The notes under the pieces are model-generated. The model searched no databases, had not been told where the DNA came from, and saw only the letters and a program-made list of their open reading frames with translations. 64,000 bases of DNA from Linyphia triangularis (lineage: Eukaryota > Arthropoda > Arachnida > Araneae > Linyphiidae), in contig OZ021727.1 of assembly GCA_963978545.1 (NCBI GenBank), positions 50,358,487-50,422,486 on the forward strand, read 5' to 3'. The position numbers were made by a program, and so were the translations under genes. Position 1 is the stretch's first letter. The number at the start of each line of letters is the position of its first letter. Below are positions 44,501 through 56,500 of the stretch, one piece after another.

Positions 44501-47500
44501 ATCAGGGAATATTTTAGAAATCTATTGGGGAAATCATGGAATTATCATGGAACTTTTTTTCCTGAATTCTGTGGCTATCCTTTAAACATAACTTCATTCA
44601 TTATTGTATTACATAATATATTATCTACACAAAAATTGGTGCCATTAAAGTCAAAAGATAAATGTATTATTTATACATTTTGTTGTAGGCATTTTTTTAA
44701 ATGTAAATATGACAATTTTCTGTTTCCTAAACTAAGAATTGTATGACCATTAATTTGTGTAAATTAAGTATAATTTATTGGGTTTGTTTGATAATTACTA
44801 ATTTGTTTTTAACTTCTTTTTAACTTTGTCAAAGAATACTTTTTAATTAAATATTTAAAAATTATTTTTATTTACAATTTAAGTTCTGATGTTTTCATCT
44901 TTACTTGAACCTCAAAATTTTTTACAGACAATTTTACATTCCAAAATTTTTTCAAACTTTTTAAATTCTTTCACAAATTTGAATCTTGGTCTAGATTATT
45001 TTTTTAAGATTAAGCTATTCCAGTTATGCTTATTTTTTATTTAAAAAATAAATAAATTATTTTCTAGATCAACAGCATAAAGGAAACTTGTTTACTCTTT
45101 TCCTGCACAGTCCTTTAACTGCAGTATGTTTCATCTGCAACATAACTGATATCCCTCAGAAATTGTGGGAGAAAGGTCAAAGCCATATTGACGATTTTAT
45201 GTCTGAAGCAAGTCGACTTTTAGTAAAATGTCGCAATATTGGTAAGATTTTTAACATTAAAATATAAAAAGAATTTGTGTCAACTATAAAGAAATTTAAA
45301 AAAAAATACATATTCTTGCTTTTCCTGTGTACCAGTATCAGTTTTTTTTTCTTTCTATAAAATGCCAGATAGTAGTGATTTAAACGTTCCCACTTGTTTG
45401 AGAAGATGATGTTCAAAAACAGCTTAGCCGGATATCTCAAAATATTCAAGTATGCGATTAAAGCTGTTATTTTTATAATTTTTTTGTATCTACAGGGGTC
45501 GCATTCACCCTAAAATTCCTAGTATTTCTTAAATTTTTGTTCTGCCCTAAAATTGCACTTAAGTTTTTCGATAATTTCTAAAAAAACCCAAAAAAAACCA
45601 AAAAAAAAAAAAAAACCTTGAAAAGTCCCCGATTTTTTTTCCTGAGACTTGCAATAAAACCCCCAGATATTCCTTCAGGGAAGAAATTCTTTTCTGAGAT
45701 TTTAATTATTATTCAATTTTTGAAAATTGATAGCTTTCTGTCGGTACTGAAACTTGCTTTGAAAAGAAAGTATGTGTTAGTAGCCTATGTCAGCTTTAAA
45801 ATAAATGTGCATAAATTTTTTATAATTATACATAAAATGTTTGGAATTACCCCTAAAATTTTTGGCTTACTAGTAACATTTTTAAGAATTATCCCTAAAA
45901 TATTCTTAAAATTTCTACCTAATTTTTTTAGAAAACTCACTGCTCCCCCTTGATCTATATTATTATGGAATTTTTTTTTAACTTCATATCATTTGAAACA
46001 ACATTTTGAGTGAAATCTGCATGATTTGTCCACTGTTCAGTGAAAGTTGAGGATCATTGACGAAAATGATCAATGAATCAAAATTTTATTTCCTTAAATT
46101 TGAAAAATTGCCAGCTAAAATAAAGTAAACCAATCAAACTAATCTAATTAAATCTCTAACTTTTAACTCAACAAAGTAGCAATGAATTTGTTATCATTCA
46201 TTATTTTTTTACGAATTAAATATGGAATTGAAAAATTAGTTTTTCAACCAACAATAATTTGGGGGAATCAAATAAATTTTTATAAATCCTTGTAAACACA
46301 AGGCTAATTTTTGACAAAAGTGCTCTTTACTCATTCTTAGAAATACTTTTTAAAAAGTTTTTTCTAAAATATTACAAAATGCTTAGTGATGTAAACTTTT
46401 TTAAAGATGGTAATTTCTATATCCTCTTTTAACTAATCATTATCTATAGATATAAAAAAAAAAAGAGTTTGCTTGCCATGTGTTCCTAAATCTTGCAGCC
46501 TTTTCAATTTGTATAAAATGTTATACAGACAGTCTTTTGGACGCAGAAGACTTATTGGTGACCAAGATTAAAATGCTTATTAAGTTTATACAAATTATTT
46601 CAAATATCAAAGAATTACTTGACACTTAGCACATTGCTGAAATATTTTAAGAGGAAGTCTTAGTAAGGAAGTCGTATACTCGCTGTGTTACAATCTTCTA
46701 GCCCAGTTCACTTAGAAACTGCTTTGTATAAAACTTTGAAATTTGGCAAGTAGGTACGAAAATGATCACTTTTTGAAATGACATAAATTTAATGTATATC
46801 TACTTTAAATGAAAACTAAAAAAAATAAATAAATAAAAGACTATTGCAGGTGGTGGCATGGCTTAGCCATTGGCGTAAGGATTTCAAATATAAAATAAAA
46901 TATATAAGATGCTATGCTCAAGTTTTTAATTTATGTCAGTTCATTAAGTGATAATTTTCGTACCTACTAACCAAATTTCAAGATTTTATACAAAATAGTT
47001 TATAAATAAACTAGGCTAGAAGATTGTAACATAGTGAGTATAGGCAAGGCCACACAGGATTGAAATGAGCGCTAAGGCGCTCTCCAGGCTGTGACGATTT
47101 TCAAAAGTTTATGTGTGCGAAGGAAACAAGTTGTTAGTTCCGTTTCCTCCTACTAAACATGGGTGGCGCTGCAATCCAATCAGATTTGAAACTGCAATAT
47201 AATGATATTAACACACTTGCCGTAATTCAATCGTGCTGAAATTTGGCAGATTGATTCGAAGTCGATGAAAATGCATTCTATCAAATTTTGGGGGCATTCT
47301 ATCAAATCTCACTTTTACTTAAAGGTCGCCTTTACCAACGCTTGTATCTTCAGATACTAAAAAAAAATTTGCCGTCATGCAATCGCCCTGAAATTTAACA
47401 AGTATATTCGTGGTTAATATGGTTGCATTATATCATGTTTTTGGGGGGAGGGGGTGTCACTGTCACTAAAAGTTCGCTTTTACACACGCGTCTATCTTCA

Positions 47501-50500
47501 GTATACTAAAGAACCAACTTGCAGTCATCTAATCGGTCTGAAATATGGCAGATTTGATGTTGATAAGGTTGCATTATTTAACGTTTTGGGGGTGTCCTAT
47601 CACTAAAGAGTTGCTTTTACACATGCTTGTATCTTCAGATACTAAATAAAACAACTTACCGTCATTGATTCTTCTTGAATGGACTGTAAATTTTATAGTT
47701 ATTTTGTGTGCGTTTGAAGAATGCAAGACTAATAGTCTTTCGGTTCAGGTTTATTGCACTCGGAACGTCTTGTTCCTATCGTGGCTAAACATTCTTCTCA
47801 CAGTTTTTACAAGTGTTTTACAAATCGCCCACAGAGGGTGTTGGTTTTGCATTATTCTTTACGAACATGTTCAGCTGGCTGGAACATACTCCCGGCGTTG
47901 AAATTAATAAATTTCAAAATTAATAATTATACAATTGTAACGAAAAGTATACAGAATTAGAATGAGAAACAGTAAACAAAATATTACTTAAAATAACATT
48001 GAATTAAAAAATGTTAGGCAAATTAAACATTTACAATATCAATTGCTATACATACTAAAAAAATTAGACATTTGAGTCAGTTGGGGCAAGTAGAACAGCT
48101 AGCTTTGAAATGGGGCGTTTTAAAATACCACGCTTTGTTTTTATTAGACAAACTCTAACACATTTATCCTTTCCCTCAGACACTTTTATAATTCTTCCCA
48201 TAAGCCATGAATTTATGGGCATGTTGTCTTCCTTGACTATGACCACTGTTCCAACTGAAACATTGTCTTTTATAAAATCGTTCAACTCATTGTGAGCGCC
48301 TATGTAAGTTTTAGCATTGTCACTAAAGAGAGTTGAACATTTTCCCCTACAAGACATAAATCTTTTCAATGATGCAATGAATGAGTCGGATGTCATATCT
48401 GATACAATTTCAAAATGAACAGCACGTGTTACTAGACATACAAATATTACAATAAAGACCTTTTGAAATGGCCCTTTACGTTGATTTTTGTTTTTTATGT
48501 AAAATGGACCTGCAAAGTCTGTACCAGAATTAAGGAAGGGGAATGTTTGCTGACAACGTTCAGCTGGCAGATTTCTCATGTTTTTAACTAAGAATCATGG
48601 TTTATATTTTGTACAAACCACACATTCATGCACAATACTTCTAGCAAGGTCTCTTCCATGAATAATCCAATATCTTTGCCTAGACAAATGTAACAGTGCT
48701 TGAGCACCGAGATGGCAATTACTTTTATGTAGATCTAACAAGATGAGCCTTGACAATCTATGATTTTTTGACAGAGCAATAGGATGCTTTGCATCAAAAG
48801 ATAATTCTGAATTGGAAAGGCGACCTCCAACTCTGATGACATTTGAGCATTTATCAAGAAAAGGTAATAAAAACTTTAATTTACTAGTAGCTGTTACCGG
48901 GTTTCCTGAACTTAACTGATGGAAGTCTTCACCAAGACTTTCTTGTTGTACCAGCGATAGCAACCTCAACTCGCTGCCATTGATTTCATCTGCAGAAAGA
49001 AATCCAACCTTTTTTGGCTTACACTTACAATTGTTAATGAACCTAAGAACATAACTAAATACATTAATTAATTTTCGGTTGTTATTACTGACATTCAGGA
49101 AATTTAACAAAAAATCATCTTTTGTTGCAATTAAGGCAGTTTCAGAGGTTCTTTTCAGTTCACTGAAATTTAAGTTATCATTAAGATTAGTTAGATCAAA
49201 TGAGGAATCCTCTAGGTGGTCTTGTTTCAAACACTCTGGCCCTTCCCACGAGAGCTTATTGGTGGTTTGAGCCCTTGCGTCTAGTCCCCTAGAGATGATG
49301 TCGGCTGGGTTTTCCTTTGAAGACACATGTCTCCATTCGTAGTTGTTGTCCAGAGATTGAATTACCTTCACTCGGTTTGAAACGAATGGCTTCAACTTCT
49401 CGGGAGGTGTTTTGATCCAGGCAAGAGTGATTGTTGAATCTGTCCACAAACAAATGTGATCTAGCGGTAGCTGTAGGATAGGTGCAACTCTTGATGTTAA
49501 GCGAGTCAACAAAAGAGCTGCTGACAACTCCAAACGAGGAATCGTCAGAGTTTTGGCACCAAAGGCTTGTTGTGACGCATCGGCAAACCCATGGAGTTGA
49601 ATAGTAGTAGCACTGGGAAGAAGAACACACCTGGGAATTTGCACTTGATTTATGAGAGGTAAGTGAGTCAGAAAACTTAACCACTCTTTGAGCTCCTTTG
49701 GTGGAAGAAGATCTGACCAGTTGAGTGAAAGCACCCACAGTCTTTGAAGAAAAATCTTGACCTTGGAAATGATTAGCTGTATCAGGCCCAAAGGATCGAA
49801 AAGCCGAGCGATTGTCGATAACCTTCTCGTTCCGTGTAACTTTTTTCAAGATTCACAGTCACTTTGAAGGTAAAGTAGTCTAAACTTGAGCACCAAAGCA
49901 TGCCCAAGGTTTTGACAGCAGGATCGGGCGATGAAAATGAGTACTCGGAGTTTGCGTCACCCTGTATCAATTCTGGATGGTTTGACACCCACTTGTGGAG
50001 CTCCATGCCTCCCTTGAGTAAGAGTTGAATGAGGTCAGTTTGTTTGCTCTTAGCTTGTTCCAAGGTTTGTGAACCGGATAGAACGTCATCTACGTAGAAA
50101 TCATTGCGGGCTACTTCGGCGGCCACAGGATTATTGTCTTGTTCATCATCAGCAAGAACCCTTAAAGTTCGGGTAACAAGAAAGGGCGCACACGATGTCC
50201 CATAGGTTACTGTTTTCAACTGGAATACTTCAATGGGTGCAGATGGACTCGACTTCCACAGGATTCGTTGTAAACTTCTGTCTTCTGGCGCTACTAATAT
50301 CTGACGATACATTTTTCTTACATCAGCACTGAGAAGGCAAACTGATGTTTTCTAAATCTTGTTGCAATGGAAAACAAATCTTGTTGAACAGTACCACCAT
50401 TGAGTAAAATGGAGTTGAGAAAGATACCCTGGTTGGTCTTTGATGATGCTTCGAATACGACATGAAGAGGCGTTGATAAACTGTCCGGACGTAACCCAGC

Positions 50501-53500
50501 GTGGTGTGGAATATAGTAAATGTCCGATTCGTGCTGACCGTTTATAATTTTCTCCATATGGCTAAGAGAAAGATATTCATCAATAAAGTTCTTGTACTGA
50601 GATGCCATTTCTGGATTTTCGTTTAGTCTTCTCCACAATTGATTTAAACGTTTTTCTGCAACATCTCTGGAGTTCCATAAATCGATCCTGCAATTTTCCT
50701 TAATCGGAAGCCTTGCGATATATCTACCAGTTATATCACGCTTAGTGGTTTCAATGAAATGTTTTTCGCAATATAATTCCTCGACGGAAATGTTTTGTTT
50801 ATCCTGATTATCACCGGGAAAAGACTCTGTTTCAAAAATACTCTGAAGCGAATGATTTAAATTTTCCCGTTCCGAAATTAGACCAGAAAAGGAATTTGAT
50901 TGCACATTATTCATAGATCCAGAAACTAAATATCCGAACACATTGTTTTGCAAGACTAACGAATTATCGTTTGATTTAAATGTTCCAGGCATAAGTAATT
51001 CAAAAAATAATTCGCACCCAATTAAAATATCAATTTTGTTAGGTGCAAAAAATTCATGATCTGCTAATTGTATTCCGCTGGGAAAAGTTATATACGAAAT
51101 ATCCAGTCGAGTTACCGGTGTTAATTCTGTGATTTTAGGTAAAATAAAAAATGTTGTTGTTCTAGAATAACTTCCATTATCGTTTGAAATAGTAGCCGTT
51201 AAAGTATTTTTAACAAAGTGCTCCTTTCCATTTATTCCAGAAATAGAAAGATTAGATTTTTCTCTTTTTAACCCCAGAAATTCTGATGCTTCATTTGTAA
51301 TGCAATTGACAGACGAACCGCTGTCAAGAATTGCTCTCATTTTTATTTTTTCTCCGCACACATTTGTTATATGAATCAGAACAGTACATAGAATGCCCGA
51401 TTTATGACTGCGAAGAATATTTGTAAGAGAAGCTTGCGTGGGAGGATTTATTTCTTGGACGAACGAAGTACTCGTATTATTTACATCTGCTGAGGAATTA
51501 TTGCCTTGATCGGAATTTTCTTTTTCAATATGAAGCAAATTGTACTGTTGTATCTTTGCAGGCATCTAGAACAGCTAAAAGATGATTTGCATACATTTTT
51601 ATGGCGCCTCAAGCAATTTCGACATAATTTGAGCGCTTTAACGGTTTTTATTCGTTTGGAAACATCCATATCATTGAATTGAGAACATCTAAATAAATTA
51701 TGTTTTTCATTACATAACAAACAATGTTTAACATCTTTATTAGAATTAACTACCAAATTTTTGGGTTTTAAATTTGGATTATTAATTAACAAATCTGTTC
51801 GTTTTGAATTCATTTTTAGTTAGTTGTTCTAATACCATCAACCTATTATCAATGAATTGTAATACGTCTCCTAAAGGCAGGATTTCTTTAGTACTCACAG
51901 ATAATTCGTACGCTTTTCTTGTATCTTTATCTAATTTTTGAAGAACTATGTTTGAAATTATAGCATTCGAAAGATCATTAGATTCTAATTTAAGAACTTT
52001 TAAGCCTCTTATATTTTTCCTAACAACATCGTATAAATTTTGCAATGATTTTGCATTTTCGAAATTAATGTTTTCTACTTTCAAAATTTCCTGAATGTGT
52101 AGGTCTACAATAGCACGTTTATTTTCGTATCTAGTCTCTAAAGCATTAAATAATGATTGATAAGTATCTTCGCTAGTTTCTATCATTTTTGCCTCACCTT
52201 GTAATGCGGCTTTAAGATAGAACAATTTTTGATTTTCAGAAATGTGTTCATTGATACAAATCACGGATTCAAACTGTGTTTTAAAGTTAGCAAATTCTTC
52301 CATTTTACCGCTAAATTTAGGCAACGGAATATCATGCAATTTAGAAGCTAAATCAAAGTTAACAGATTTAATAGCGGAATTATTTTCATTTTTGTACGCA
52401 TTAGTATTAGTATTAAATTTTGAAAGAAAATATCTGATGTTTACCTCCAGAGTGTCGCATAACGTTTCTAATTCTTGGATAGCTGTATCACATGTATTGG
52501 AAGTATTTTCTTCTAACTCCAGTTCTCCATAGCATTCAAAGAGTCTGCTCAGCTCGTTTTTAAGTTCAGTGATGTCCCATAATTTTTTCTCACCTTCAAT
52601 CTTGTTTTTTTCGTCAGCTTCTTTTTCTTGTTCGTCAAACTTGACAATGGCGGTGAGCTTTGCTTTTACTCGCCCACGCATTCTGTTCAATTCCTTTAGA
52701 CTGTAGACTTTTGCCATGATTTTTCTCCGGTATAGACTGATCACAAATGATTATTCTTCTTGAGTGGACTGTAAATTTTATGGTTATTTTGTGTGCGTTT
52801 GAAGAATGCAAGACTAATAGTCTTTCGGTTCAGGTTTATTACACTTGGAACGTCTTGTTCCTCATAGATTAAAGACACTTATAGATATGACACTCTGATT
52901 GGATTACCATTAAGGATTTTCTATATTGAAAGCGCCATAGAAACCAGCGCCCCCAGTAGTTTCGGTTGGAACTACATTTGACGGCAACGCAACGCATGGT
53001 CGCTGATTGGCTGATTCGTTGCCATGGCAAAGCGCATTGCTTGGATTGATGTTAAAGCTTCTTGTTTTTAGACTCCGAATGGAGACTTAACACACCCTCT
53101 TATGTTTCGTAACTTTAAATTTTATTCAACCAGCAGATTGGAGTTTTTTTTTATTAATTATAAAGTTAAAGTTGCAGTCGAATTTATTTGCTAAATTAAT
53201 TTTATTTAATGCGCAAATAAAATTAGTTTTTTTTTTAAAATTCTTATTAGGTTGTGTTAAAGCTTTGTAATAAGAAATTAGCAGCAGAAAATATCACCAA
53301 ATACCTTTTTATTAATTTTGAACGAACTTTTTCAATGGATGAATTACTGAAACATTGCATTTTGAAAATATATCAATATATTTTTACAAAACTGTATTGA
53401 CGTAAGAAATTTTTTTATACATTATTATTATTATTATTTTTTTTTTTACAAATAAGTTCTTGCTTGCTTTTAACTACAGGTAAAGTTTATATTTCAAATA

Positions 53501-56500
53501 CAATTTTACAAATAAAGTTTAAATGCTTCATTAAATACTAAAAATAATGATAATAAAATTAAAAATATAATATTACCAACAATATTAATAAAATATCGAC
53601 AACTTTAATATAAAAACAACAACAAGAAGAATATAAAACACAATAATAATAATAATAAAGGAAGACACACACAGCAATCTCAATAAATTATTACCAAGAA
53701 ATAATTCGTTGTTATTTTTTCATAAAATGAAATGAAATCTCAATTAGATATGCAAATAACGTAAGTGCATGAGAATTTTAACTCGTAATTAGCTTTTAAT
53801 ATAAATTGAATCAAAATATTAAATCTTCCAATTAAAATCAAACGATAATCTAACAAATAAAATTAAATCTTCGCTATGTCGTTAGAATAACAAAAATAGA
53901 ATTTTTTACAATTCTATTTTTTGTTAACATTTATTTCGCCATGAAAGCATTTTTAAATATTTTAAATATTTTTAAAAATCATAAATTTTATTTTTTATTA
54001 TTTAAAAAACAAAAAAATGTGATACAAAATGTAAAAGCATCCAAGATTCCAATCAACCAATCAATCTTTGAAGATATATTAGTTCGTTTAGTAACTACTG
54101 GGGGCAGAATCGGTCAGAATGAGTTGACAGTCTAGAGAATACTTAGTCTATGTTGTTCCTATCGTGGCTAAACATTCTTCTCACAGTTTTTACAAGTCGC
54201 CCACAGAGGGCGTTGGTTTTGCATTATTCTTTACGAACATGTTCAGCCGGCTGGAACAGTCATCAAATCGTGATGAAATTTAACAGGTAGATTCTTTGTT
54301 GATAAGGTTGCATTATATCAAGTTTTGGGGGTTGTCTCTGTCACTAAAAGGTCGCTTTTACACATACTTCAATGGGCTCTTGGGATTACTAATAAATCTA
54401 TTTCCCGTCATCCAATCAAACTGAATTTTAACAGATAGATTCATTGTCGATGACAATGCATTATATCAAGTTTTGGGGGTTGTCAAATTCACTAAAAGGA
54501 TGCTTTTACACACGTTTCTGTTGTCTTACTTCAGTCTTATTAGCTTTTACTCACGTTCTATTATCCAGATACAAAGTAAAATTCAAACATTCAATTTGGA
54601 GATATTTAATGACTGAAACCCTTGATAAAACTGAGAGTTTCAACTGTTTCTTGTGCTCCATGCATGATGAGTAGTCTCGGAACTAGGAACGGTATGATTT
54701 TTTTAGAATCTTGATCTTCAAGCCTTCAACGTAATCATCAGATTTAAAATGGAAGACTTGTCATTAATGTGTAGATTGGCTCTGGAAATCACTTTTACCC
54801 ATTCCTTGCGATGATCCTGATCGAAGGGGAATTTGTGAAATTTAACATCTGCTCTCTTTCCAGGAAATGGAGTACAGTGTGGAACGCAACAATTTAACAT
54901 GTTTGGCTTTAATTGATAATGAAATAGATTAAAAAATGAAAACATATGAGAAAATGATATCAATTTCACTTGCAAAAAATATTACAAATTAAATAAGTGA
55001 ATCAAAAAGTGCTATGAAAAATGTTTAGAACGCCAGCTAAAATAAAAAATATCTTGGGCTGCCAACTCTGAGATCACTGGAAACGCCAACCGCCCACTAA
55101 AAAATTGTCAAAAATAATCTGTCTTAATCATCGTCGCAGATTTAAACGCCTCGCACAAACTAAATCGAATTTAATATAAAGGATTTAAAAATACAACAAA
55201 AAATTCCAAAGTCTGTTTCCATAAAGAATAATGAAAATAAAATTCAAAAATAAGCCTTATTGTAAATGAACAACTTAATTCTAAAAAATAGATATCAAAG
55301 TTTCATATTTGATGCCTAATCTATAATGATAAAACAAGCTGTCTGTCTGTGTATCTCTCTGTCTGTATCTATAGAAAGCTACTTAAAATTGGAGTATAAC
55401 TGTAAAATTTTCAACGTAAGTTGTTTTTGTTTTCTAATTTTGCCTATGACAAACAGAATGTTAAAATTTTAATTAGTTCTTTTTTAATTAATTTTTTTAT
55501 TTAATATTTTTTTTTACAAAGTGACTTTAAATAGAGATACAGCTCTGAAATTTTCAACATAGGTAGTTTTAGCCTTCTAATTGGACTTTTGAAAATCAGA
55601 ATGTTAAAATTTTAAATATTTTTTAGTTAATTTTCTTAATTAATTAACAAATTTTATTACAAAACGACTTATAATAGGGTTACAGCTAGGGATGGAACGG
55701 ATGTGAGTTTTGCCGGATACCGGATTTCGGATATACGGGGTACCATATCTACCGGATACGGATATCCGAAACGGATTTCACCGGATATCCGGCCGGATAT
55801 TCGGTCTATATACTAAAAACGATAGTTATACGATATATGCTATACGAAAAAAATGGTCATGATATGAAGTATCAAGTAAATTATAATTAGTGGTTAGCGC
55901 ACCGCACTGCATGCCACAGGTCCATGGTTTGATTCGCGGACTGGGCAAGGTTGACTTAGCTGTTTATACCTGAAAGAAATAAATTGAGGAGGACCATGCA
56001 TGTTTGGGAACTTAACACTGGGGTTCGGCGTCAGAATGACCATCTGACCGGAACATCTGCTATGTGACACACAAATGCCACAGTCAAGAAAGCTGAGCTG
56101 GGCCCAGCAGGCCTTGGTCCACACGGGCTGTCGCGCCACTGAGTTAATTTGTTTTATTTAAACTTTAGTTGATGAAACGATGTTTTAGTGATGCCAATAC
56201 CTGCACTTGCTGAACAATTTTGAAACTTCATCACCATTTTGTTTGTGTGTTACTTAAAATTGTACCAAACATTCTGAAATGTGATGAAAATATTTCAGAA
56301 ATACGTTTGTAAATTGTTACTCAACTTCTTCTTACCTTGTATCATGTAATGTAAACATAAGATAATCTTCCTCAAGTCTGCATAAATATCCTATATTGCT
56401 TTTACCCGAAAAACACACAGCAATTGTACTGAAGTCAAAATAATGGAATTCCATTAACTAATGATATTTATTTCTAGTTTATTAAGACAAATGTGTTAAA

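Larger units (their letters stand above)
47666..54258 (-). mobile_element. BEL/Pao LTR retrotransposon, defective
   Basis: Two LTRs (TG...CA) and a 5-bp target duplication GTCAT (47661-47665, 54259-54263) bound the element. On the minus strand the order is gag, zinc knuckles, aspartic protease, reverse transcriptase, RNase H, integrase, as in BEL/Pao. Frameshifts, one stop and an internal integrase deletion disable it. The 5' LTR is interrupted by a 1290-bp insert. Inserted in the tandem array of the larger block in SCAI intron 12. Confidence 0.92.

Noticed and set aside
47665..47960. overlapping plus-strand open frames over the left LTR
   Set aside because: They lie in the LTR, antisense to the element, and have no protein-like features.
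55885..55960. tRNA gene
   Set aside because: A- and B-box-like words exist, but no acceptor stem closes, and the sequence continues as a SINE body inside a hAT element.
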